Below, in pieces: positions 1-5,447 of a DNA stretch of 7,227 nt. The notes below the pieces were generated by a model. The model had not been told where the DNA came from. It did no database searches and worked only from the letters and a program-made list of their open reading frames with translations. Both the position numbers and the translations under genes were made by a program. This stretch comes from Prolixibacteraceae bacterium. GTDB taxonomy: Bacteria; Bacteroidota; Bacteroidia; Bacteroidales; Prolixibacteraceae. The number at the start of each line of letters is the position of its first letter. Within the stretch, counting starts at the first letter, position 1. The stretch lies in assembly GCA_003516705.1 (NCBI GenBank), contig DPCJ01000132.1:340-7566 (forward strand), given 5' to 3'.

Positions 1-254
1 CCGTGCTGAATAATTTTCTGTTTTGTTGACTTGTAGGGTAAATAAGAAGTATGCTTAAACTGAATCTGTGATTTGTCTCCAAAACCATCGATTTTTACCT
101 TTCCTTCGGTATTGGTCTGGGCCGAATTCTGTCCATCGATAAGCACAACTCCTTCAACAGGTTGCCCTGTACGGGCGTCGATTACTTTAATAATTTGCGC
201 ATTGATTGTGGTTGCAGCCACGAGCAATAAAACAAAAACAATATTTTTCTTCAC
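1..254 (-). CDS. Exported protein with carboxypeptidase-regulatory-like domain, probable TonB-dependent receptor (3' end missing)
   Basis: The minus strand is open from a GTG start at 254-252 to the left edge, giving about 84 codons. The protein begins with two lysines after the start, then a hydrophobic core of about 13 residues and an INA/Q signal-peptidase I site, so cleavage is likely after residue 19. The mature part opens with a beta-rich segment of the type xVIDARTGQPVEGVVL, followed by T-x-T-x-x-E-G-K and a QFKHTSY strand. This is the pattern of the carboxypeptidase D regulatory-like (CarboxypepD_reg-like) domain. In Bacteroidota this domain usually sits at the N terminus of outer-membrane TonB-dependent receptors, though it also occurs in other surface proteins; the barrel and plug would lie outside the window. 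A TTG six codons upstream is an alternative start, but GTG places the lysines directly at the N terminus. The gene diverges from ppk2. Confidence 0.65.
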   Translation of the reverse strand, partial: MKKNIVFVLLLVAATTINAQIIKVIDARTGQPVEGVVLIDGQNSAQTNTEGKVKIDGFGDKSQIQFKHTSYLPYKSTKQKIIQH

Positions 255-336
255 GTGTAGAATTAAAAACAAAAGTTATCGGGTTGTAACAAAAATTATG
301 CCCCGAAACCCCGTAATATTTGTGTTTTCACGTTTG

Positions 337-368
337 TTGGTTTTTCGGTTTTTATTTCAGTAAATTTG
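337..368 (+). promoter_or_regulatory. Bacteroidota-type promoter for ppk2
   Basis: An exact TAnnTTTG -7 element (TAAATTTG, 361-368) lies 21 bp after a TTG (337-339) that can serve as the -33 element. The expected transcription start, a few bases after the -7 box, leaves a leader of roughly 25-30 bases before the ATG at 402. This argues against translation starting at the in-frame TTG at 366, which lies inside the -7 box. Confidence 0.55.
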
Positions 369-401
369 GAGTATTCAGTAAAAACAATTAAAACAGTTAT
401 T

Positions 402-1151
402 ATGAACGACATAAGAAACATAACTTTCGATAAAAACCTCGACAAGGAAAAAACCAAAGCCGAAACAAAAGCAATGCTGAAAGAAATTGGCGATTTGCAG
501 TACCAGATGCACGCCGAATCGAAACGCAGCATCCTCATTATTTTACAGGGGCTCGATGCATCGGGGAAGGACGGACTGACACGCGGCCTGCTCGATTATT
601 GCAACCCGGTGGGTTTAATGGTGCAGAGTTTCAAAAAACCAACGCCGCTCGAATATTCACATGATTTTTTGTGGCGCGTCCATCCACATGTTCCGCCACG
701 TGGTGTGATTCAGGTTTTTATCCGATCGCATTACGAGGACATTTTGGTTCCGACTGTCGAAAAAATTTTCCCGGCCGAAAAAATTGAAGAACGTTACGAG
801 ATTATCAACGGTTTCGAAAAACTGCTAGAACAAAGCGGAACACGGGTTTTAAAATTCTTTTTGAATGTATCGAAAAATGCCCAGCTGGAAAGACTGAACG
901 AACGACTGGAAAACCCCGAAAAATACTGGAAACACAACGATGGCGACTGGGATACCCGCTCAAAATACGATGAATACCAGAAAGTTTATGACACCATTTT
1001 TGAGCGTTGCAGCTATATTCCGTGGCACTTTATACCAGCCGACACCAACTGGCAAAAACTGCATTATGTGGCCAAAGTTGTGCATAAAACGCTGAAGGAT
1101 TTTGATTTGCAATGGCCGCCATTAAAATCGGAAAAGTTTACAGCCAAATAA
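402..1151 (+). CDS. ppk2: Polyphosphate kinase 2 (PPK2), class III-like
   Basis: This 249-residue cytoplasmic enzyme is predicted to transfer phosphate from inorganic polyphosphate to nucleotides (AMP and/or ADP for class III). Visible are the P-loop GLDASGKDG (residues 50-58), the SFKKPTPLEYSHDFLWR segment (76-92) typical of the family, the Walker B region RSHYED (108-113) and the lid segment NPEKYWKHNDGDWDTRSKYD (171-190). The glutamate in SHYE (Glu112) fits class III rather than classes I and II, which usually have asparagine in RSWYN. The usual FNRSHYE reads FIRSHYE here, with Ile107 in place of Asn. The frame is open from a TTG at 366, but ATG 402 is preferred because a promoter -7 box covers the TTG and family proteins start near here. 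The YpfJ-like gene follows after 18 bp, implying co-transcription. The family call is firm; the class and exact substrate are inferred. Confidence 0.9.
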   Translation: MNDIRNITFDKNLDKEKTKAETKAMLKEIGDLQYQMHAESKRSILIILQGLDASGKDGLTRGLLDYCNPVGLMVQSFKKPTPLEYSHDFLWRVHPHVPPRGVIQVFIRSHYEDILVPTVEKIFPAEKIEERYEIINGFEKLLEQSGTRVLKFFLNVSKNAQLERLNERLENPEKYWKHNDGDWDTRSKYDEYQKVYDTIFERCSYIPWHFIPADTNWQKLHYVAKVVHKTLKDFDLQWPPLKSEKFTAK

Positions 1152-1169
1152 TCGCAAAAACTATTTACT

Positions 1170-2024
1170 ATGTTGTACAAAGGAAGACGTCAGAGTTCGA
1201 ACATCGAAGACCGCCGCGGGATGAGTGCCGGGCGAAAAGTGGGTGTTGGTGGTGGTATTGTCACCATTATAATTGCCCTTGTTGTGATGCTGTTAGGTGG
1301 CGACCCGCGCGAAGTGTTGCAAATGATGGAAACACAGCAGCCAGCCACCGAACAGATTTCGGATTACCAGCCAAGCGCGCACGAGCAGGAGCTGGCTGAG
1401 TTTGTAAGTGTTACCCTGGCCGATACAGAGGATGTATGGCACAAGCTTTTTGAAAACTCAGGGTTGACCTACCGCGAACCCACGCTGGTTTTGTTTAACA
1501 GCGCGGTCGAGTCAGCCTGTGGTTTTGCACAATCAGCCACCGGCCCGTTTTACTGTCCCGGTGACGAAAAAGTATATATCGACCTGAATTTTCTGGAAGA
1601 GCTACAGCAAAAACTTGGCGCACAGGGTGATTTTGCGATTGCCTACATCGTGGCGCACGAAGTTGGACACCACGTACAAAAACAGCTGGGAGTGCTCGAC
1701 CAGGTACATGGGTTGCGCGGACAGGTAAGCGAAGCTGCATACAATGCAGAAACAGTAAAACTTGAATTACAGGCCGATTTTTATGCCGGAATCTGGGCAC
1801 ACCATGCGCAAAAAATGAAAAATATTCTCGAAGCGGGAGATATTGAGGAAGCGATGAATGCGGCACAGGCTGTGGGTGACGACAGAATCCAGATGCAATC
1901 GCGCGGATACGTGGTTCCCGACTCGTTTACCCACGGAACTTCTGAACAGCGGATGTCGTGGTTCAGAAAAGGATTCGAAACCGGAAACGTGAACAACGGC
2001 GATACTTTTAATGAGGCGATGTAA
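1170..2024 (+). CDS. ypfJ: YpfJ-type neutral zinc metallopeptidase, membrane-anchored
   Basis: The product has 284 residues and matches the Zn_peptidase family (PF04228; YpfJ/KPN_02809 type). The N terminus GRRQSSNIEDRRG (residues 5-17) is a family signature. One hydrophobic segment (about 29-43) follows, so the catalytic domain is probably outside the cytoplasmic membrane on a single-span anchor. The zinc motif HEVGHH is at 163-168, with His163, Glu164 and His167 as expected catalytic and binding residues, and Glu199 in LELQADFYAG as the likely third ligand. Cys117 and Cys129 flank the SATGPFYCP loop and could pair in an oxidising compartment. The C-terminal VPDSFTHGTSEQRMSWFRKGFE block is also family-typical. 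ATG 1170 is chosen because it yields the conserved N terminus. It lies 18 bp after ppk2. The physiological substrate of the family is not established. Confidence 0.88.
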   Translation: MLYKGRRQSSNIEDRRGMSAGRKVGVGGGIVTIIIALVVMLLGGDPREVLQMMETQQPATEQISDYQPSAHEQELAEFVSVTLADTEDVWHKLFENSGLTYREPTLVLFNSAVESACGFAQSATGPFYCPGDEKVYIDLNFLEELQQKLGAQGDFAIAYIVAHEVGHHVQKQLGVLDQVHGLRGQVSEAAYNAETVKLELQADFYAGIWAHHAQKMKNILEAGDIEEAMNAAQAVGDDRIQMQSRGYVVPDSFTHGTSEQRMSWFRKGFETGNVNNGDTFNEAM

Positions 2025-2040
2025 ACTGAATTTTGAATAA

Positions 2041-2604
2041 TCAGACTTTAATCCATCCCCGGAAACCACGGACTGCGTAATACGATTCAGCCCCGTTGTG
2101 ATATGTAAATATGGTATTGTAGCGACGATCACAAAAGATGGCCCCGCCAAGGTTCCTAATCTCAGCAGGTGTTTCTATCCAGCTCGAAGTTTTTGTATCG
2201 AAACTCCCCAGCTTTTGTAAGTCCCTGTATTTCTGTTCGGTTAAAAGTTCAATTCCCATGTCAGCTGCCATTTGCATGGCACTGTTGGCGGGTTTGTATT
2301 CTTTTCTCGATTCAAGTGCTGCCTGGTCGTAACAAACACTTCTGCGGCCTTTCGGACTTTCAGCCGAACAATCGAAAAACAGAAACTCACCCGTTGTTTC
2401 GTCAAAACCAACCACATCCGGTTCGCCACCGGTTTTTTCCATTTCGTTGAGCGACCACAGTTTTTCAACGTCAGCTTCCAGCCTGATTTGAACTGCTTCC
2501 CATTCAATGCTTTCATGGCGGCTCTTATTTTTTTCAAACCGGGCTTTTAATGTGCTGATTAGCTCTTTTTGCTGTTCGGGCGACAAATGTTTTTTGTTTT
2601 CCAT
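2041..2604 (-). CDS. DUF4256 domain-containing protein
   Basis: This 187-residue soluble protein has no signal peptide or membrane segment and matches DUF4256 (PF14066) along its whole length. Recognisable blocks are WSLNEMEKTGGEPDVVG (residues 50-66), CSAESPKGRRSVCYD (79-93), MAADMGIELLTE (112-123), FDTKTSSW (135-142), FCDRRY (157-162) and YHNGAESYYAVRGFRG (168-183). The dense clustering of conserved polar residues and three cysteines (79, 91, 158) looks more enzyme-like than structural, but no reaction is known to me. It starts at ATG 2604-2602. The gene converges on the YpfJ-like gene with 16 bp between stop codons, and diverges from rnk across 198 bp. I found no exact TAnnTTTG element upstream on this strand, so its promoter is unassigned. 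The family identification is strong and the function is unknown. Confidence 0.85.
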   Translation of the reverse strand: MENKKHLSPEQQKELISTLKARFEKNKSRHESIEWEAVQIRLEADVEKLWSLNEMEKTGGEPDVVGFDETTGEFLFFDCSAESPKGRRSVCYDQAALESRKEYKPANSAMQMAADMGIELLTEQKYRDLQKLGSFDTKTSSWIETPAEIRNLGGAIFCDRRYNTIFTYHNGAESYYAVRGFRGWIKV

Positions 2605-2768
2605 AGTTGAACTGATTTGTTTTTGATATCAGATAAACAGTTTAAAGTGATGTTAGGTTTTATATGTATCAATTTCACTGTTGAAAATTATTCGATGAAA
2701 GTGCATCGCGAAAATTGTCGATTTTGAAATACAGTCAGTAAATTCGAATCTATAGTCCAGAATTTGAG

Positions 2769-2776
2769 TATTTTTG
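2769..2776 (+). promoter_or_regulatory. Probable -7 promoter element for rnk
   Basis: TATTTTTG matches the Bacteroidota -7 consensus TAnnTTTG exactly and lies 26 bp before the ATG at 2803. No convincing TTG -33 element is found at the usual distance (TTC at 2743-2745 is the nearest), so only the -7 box is called. Its position makes the in-frame TTG at 2764 an unlikely start codon. Confidence 0.4.
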
Positions 2777-2802
2777 TAAGTTTTAACAAAAAGGTAAATG
2801 TT

Positions 2803-3213
2803 ATGAATAAATTAATTATCAACAGGCTTGATTATGCCCGTATCAGAAAATGTATCAGCGATGCAAAACAATTTAAATCAATCACTGATATAGAAGCTGA
2901 AAGATTAATGAAAGAATTGGATTCGGCAAAAATTTTAGAACCTGAAAAAATCCCATCCAATGTGGTTACGATGAACTCAATTGTAAAACTAAGTTTTTTA
3001 AACACCAATAAACAGGTTCAATTTCAAATCGTTTATCCCAATCAGGCAAATATTAAGGAAAACAAAATTTCGATTTTTTCTCCGATTGCCACAGCGCTGA
3101 TTGGTTATAAAATTAACGACGAGATTGAATGGATTGTTCCGGCCGGGCTTACAAAGCTTCGTATTGATGAAATAATTTATCAACCTGAAGCAGCAGGTGA
3201 TTATGATTTGTAA
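2803..3213 (+). CDS. rnk: Rnk-like regulator of nucleoside diphosphate kinase (GreA/GreB-fold, RNA polymerase-binding)
   Basis: The product has 136 residues, the length I recall for Escherichia coli Rnk. It shows a helical, coiled-coil-prone N-terminal arm (residues 1-47), VVTMNS (54-59), a GreA/GreB C-terminal-domain core with SPIATALIG (93-101), and the ending YQPEAAGDY (126-134), which closely resembles the end of E. coli Rnk. Family knowledge: Rnk has the Gre fold with a short N-terminal arm, binds RNA polymerase without acting as a cleavage factor, and was named for affecting nucleoside diphosphate kinase. ATG 2803 is chosen over the in-frame TTG at 2764 because a -7 promoter element sits between them and an AAAAAGG purine tract (2788-2794) precedes the ATG. 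The gene stands alone, with its own promoter element and a strong terminator. It is visibly more AT-rich than ypfJ: positions 3001-3060 hold 19 G/C of 60, against 35 of 60 at 1681-1740. Confidence 0.82.
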   Translation: MNKLIINRLDYARIRKCISDAKQFKSITDIEAERLMKELDSAKILEPEKIPSNVVTMNSIVKLSFLNTNKQVQFQIVYPNQANIKENKISIFSPIATALIGYKINDEIEWIVPAGLTKLRIDEIIYQPEAAGDYDL

Positions 3214-3256
3214 ATCTAAAAAAAGATAATATTCTGAACAGATACTGTTCTATTAC

Positions 3257-3293
3257 AAACAAAGAGCACGGTTAAAAATCGTGCTCTTTGTTT
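3257..3293. terminator. Strong hairpin terminator between convergent rnk and yjgR
   Basis: A perfect inverted repeat pairs 3257-3270 with 3280-3293 (14 bp, core AAAGAGCACG/CGTGCTCTTT) around a 9-base loop. On the plus strand it runs into a T-rich tail (TTTTGTATTT). It begins 43 bases after the rnk stop and ends 33 bases before the yjgR stop. The plus-strand tail is better, but an A-rich left flank means it may also stop minus-strand transcription. Confidence 0.8.
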
Positions 3294-3326
3294 TGTATTT
3301 AATTTGTATTCAACTACTCGGGAAAA

Positions 3327-4904
3327 CTATCTGTACCTTCTTGTCGAAGACCTTCGTGCCGTACTTCGCAAACCCAAAACACCCAAAAGTCCACGGGTGA
3401 TTTCGGTTGCTATGGTTCTGGTAACCGGGCTTTTCATAATCTTTTCAAAGTTCGATGGTTCCTCTCTGCTGCGTGGTGCCGGTCGCTCGTAATCGTCCTG
3501 GCGGCGCAACTTTCCATAATCTTCTTCCTGTGCTTCTTCCTCCTTTTTATTGATGCCGGCAATTTTCTCCTGCAGAATTTCGTAAGCGCTTTGCCTGTCA
3601 ACTTCCACATTGTACTTTTTTACCAGCGACGAGGTTTTCAGAATCTGCCCGATTTCAAAGTCGGTAAGCACATCCATCCTCGAAAACGGCGGACGTACAA
3701 GCGTGTGTACAAGTTCGGTAGGCCGGCCTTTTTCGTCGAGTGTCGAAATCAGCGCCTCACCAATACCCAGCTGTGTTATCAGTTCGTCAACTTTGTAATA
3801 TTCTGAATAAGGATAATTTTCAGAAGCTGTTTTGATGTCTTTGCGGTCCTTGGCGGTAAAAGCGCGCAACGCGTGCTGTACTTTGGTTCCGAGTTGGCCC
3901 AGAATTGCAGCGGGAATATCGGTGGGCGACTGTGTGATAAAGAAAATGCCCACACCTTTTGAGCGGATGAGTTTGATGGTCATTTCAAACTGGTCGAGCA
4001 GGCTTTTAGAGGCGTTGTTAAAAATCAGGTGCGCCTCGTCAATAAACATTACCAGTTCAGGTTTTTTCGGGTCGCCCAATTCGGGCATATTTTCAAATAT
4101 TTCGGCTAACAAACAAAGCATAAATGTGCTGAAAAGCGCCGGTTTTGTTTGCATATCGGTTAAACGCAACACATTAATCAGACCTTCTCCGCTGTTTTTG
4201 TGCTGCATCAAATCAAAAACGTCAAACGACGGTTCGCCAAAAATATCTTCGGCATTTTGCTGTTCAAGCCCGATGATGGCGCGGGTAATGGTTCCGGCCG
4301 AGGTGGAATGCATAAACCCATAATCGCGCTGAAAATCTTCCTTTCCTTCTTCCTGGATATATTTAATTACAGTTTTCAGGTCTTTCAGGTCGAGTAGCGG
4401 AAGATTCCTGTCGTCGCAATATTTAAAAATCATAGACAAAACGCCAGCCTGGTTGTCGTTCAGATCGAGGATTTTTGCTAATAAAACCGGCCCGTACTCC
4501 GAAACTGTGGCTTTCATTTTTGCCCCGGGTTCATCAGAAATACTCACAAATTCGAGTGGAAAACCTTTTCCTTCCCAACTGATGCCAATGTGTTTTGCCC
4601 GTTTTTCTATTATCGGATTCATGGTTCCCGGAGCGCCAAGTCCGCTGAGGTCGCCTTTTACATCCATCACCAACACCGGTACACCGGCGTTTGAAAGTTC
4701 TTCCACAATCACCTGCAAGGTTTTTGTTTTTCCGGTTCCTGTGGCGCCGGCAATCAGCCCGTGACGGTTAAAAGTTTTCAATGGCAGTTTTACCTGCACA
4801 CCGGTTTCGTAATCGTTGTCAAATACTGCCGAACCGGCCAAAATCCATTCTCCCTGAAAATTATATGATGCTGAGGCTTTTGTGATAAAATCTTCTTTAT
4901 TCAT
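3327..4904 (-). CDS. yjgR: YjgR/DUF853 family HerA-like P-loop ATPase
   Basis: This 525-residue cytoplasmic ATPase belongs to the HerA/FtsK-like superfamily, DUF853 (PF05872, HerA_C-type; E. coli YjgR). The Walker A motif GATGTGKT is at residues 53-60, preceded by the family segment NRHGLIAG. MDVKGDLSGLG follows at 80-90. Walker B with catalytic acid is LVMFIDEAHLIF (284-295), the sensor segment is FFITQSPTDIP (321-331), and HALRAFTAKDRK (344-355) probably includes the arginine finger. A charged, low-complexity linker rich in Glu, Arg and Pro (about 452-485) leads to a family-typical C terminus, EITRGLLGVLGLR (501-513), then an Arg/Ser tail. It starts at ATG 4904-4902. Relatives of HerA form hexameric DNA-translocating motors, but the role of YjgR itself is not settled, and no NurA-like nuclease partner is adjacent. 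It diverges from the DUF4332 gene across 82 bp. Confidence 0.9.
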   Translation of the reverse strand: MNKEDFITKASASYNFQGEWILAGSAVFDNDYETGVQVKLPLKTFNRHGLIAGATGTGKTKTLQVIVEELSNAGVPVLVMDVKGDLSGLGAPGTMNPIIEKRAKHIGISWEGKGFPLEFVSISDEPGAKMKATVSEYGPVLLAKILDLNDNQAGVLSMIFKYCDDRNLPLLDLKDLKTVIKYIQEEGKEDFQRDYGFMHSTSAGTITRAIIGLEQQNAEDIFGEPSFDVFDLMQHKNSGEGLINVLRLTDMQTKPALFSTFMLCLLAEIFENMPELGDPKKPELVMFIDEAHLIFNNASKSLLDQFEMTIKLIRSKGVGIFFITQSPTDIPAAILGQLGTKVQHALRAFTAKDRKDIKTASENYPYSEYYKVDELITQLGIGEALISTLDEKGRPTELVHTLVRPPFSRMDVLTDFEIGQILKTSSLVKKYNVEVDRQSAYEILQEKIAGINKKEEEAQEEDYGKLRRQDDYERPAPRSREEPSNFEKIMKSPVTRTIATEITRGLLGVLGLRSTARRSSTRRYR

Positions 4905-4986
4905 GAATAGACTTTTTATGTTGTTTTTTCTTTTTCTTCCGAAAAGTAAGTACTAAATTTCAAACTAACTTTTAATTGACGAAATT

Positions 4987-5394
4987 ATGGCAAAAAAAAT
5001 TGACGAAATCGAAGGAATCGGACCGGTTATCGCAGAAAAACTGGCCGCAGCAGGAGTAACCACTGTCGAAGGATTATTGGAAAAAGGTGCGTCAAAACCA
5101 GGTAGAATGAAATTGGCTGCTGATTCAGGTATTGAAGAAGTAAAAATTTTAAACTGGGTAAACAAAGCCGACTTATTCAGGGTAAAGGGCATTGGCCCTC
5201 AGTTTTCAGAATTGCTTGAAGCAGCAGGTGTTGACACAGTAAAAGAGCTGAGAAACAGGAATGCTGAAAATCTTCATGCCAAACTTACTGAAATACAGGC
5301 TGAAAAAAATTTGACACGTGCTGTTCCGGCTCTGAGCCAGGTAGCAGAATACATTGAGTTTGCCAAAGGACTTGAGCCGGTGGTGACTTATTAA
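4987..5394 (+). CDS. Small helix-hairpin-helix protein, DUF4332 type
   Basis: The product has 135 residues, with no signal peptide or membrane helix. Two helix-hairpin-helix motifs are visible: IEGIGPVIAEKL (residues 8-19) and VKGIGPQFSELL (66-77). Each is followed by an AAGV-x-TV segment (21-27 and 79-85), so the protein is an internal duplication of about 58 residues. This is the DUF4332 (PF14229) arrangement. HhH motifs with GIG hairpins usually contact the DNA backbone without sequence specificity, so non-specific DNA or nucleoprotein binding is a reasonable inference; the actual role is unknown. The ATG at 4987 follows a weak ribosome-binding context, as is common in this phylum. An intrinsic terminator follows 24 bp after the stop, so the gene is probably monocistronic. 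The promoter is unclear; TAAATTTC at 4954-4961 differs by one base from the -7 consensus. Confidence 0.85.
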   Translation: MAKKIDEIEGIGPVIAEKLAAAGVTTVEGLLEKGASKPGRMKLAADSGIEEVKILNWVNKADLFRVKGIGPQFSELLEAAGVDTVKELRNRNAENLHAKLTEIQAEKNLTRAVPALSQVAEYIEFAKGLEPVVTY

Positions 5395-5418
5395 TTTTTG
5401 AAAGAAAAATTAAGTTCA

Positions 5419-5443
5419 GGCGCTTTCAACAGCGCCTTTTTTT
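5419..5443 (+). terminator. Intrinsic terminator of the DUF4332 gene
   Basis: A GC-only-but-one stem, GGCGCT (5419-5424) paired with AGCGCC (5431-5436), encloses a 6-base loop and is followed directly by seven T residues (5437-5443). It sits between the DUF4332 stop and the convergent metallopeptidase stop. The minus-strand side lacks an immediate T-tract, so it is called mainly for the plus strand. Confidence 0.88.
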
Positions 5444-5447
5444 CAGT

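Noticed and set aside
287..298. TAATTTTTG on the minus strand as promoter of the exported protein gene
   Set aside because: The spacing inside the element is one base too long and no good -33 partner was found.
73..363. Open frame of 96 codons on the plus strand
   Set aside because: It lies antisense to the exported protein gene at 1-254 and extends through the intergenic promoter region; its translation has no recognisable features.
1767..2150. Open frame of 127 codons on the minus strand
   Set aside because: It overlaps the 3' end of the YpfJ-like gene and the 3' end of the DUF4256 gene in another frame, with no family resemblance.
2693..2708. Inverted repeat CGATG/CATCG in the 2605-2802 intergenic region
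   Set aside because: A 5-bp stem with a 6-base spacer is expected by chance at this length and has no T-tract or matching second copy.
402..3213. A defence or other novel multi-gene system
   Set aside because: The genes are alternately oriented, belong to known housekeeping or domain-of-unknown-function families, and lack mobile elements, repeats or toxin-antitoxin signatures.
3832..4323. Open frame of 163 codons on the plus strand
   Set aside because: It is entirely antisense to the yjgR coding region, which has clear ATPase motifs; the frame is a by-product of that gene's codon use.
4954..4961. TAAATTTC as a -7 element for the DUF4332 gene
   Set aside because: One base differs from TAnnTTTG and no TTG lies at a suitable -33 distance, so it is mentioned only in the gene entry.
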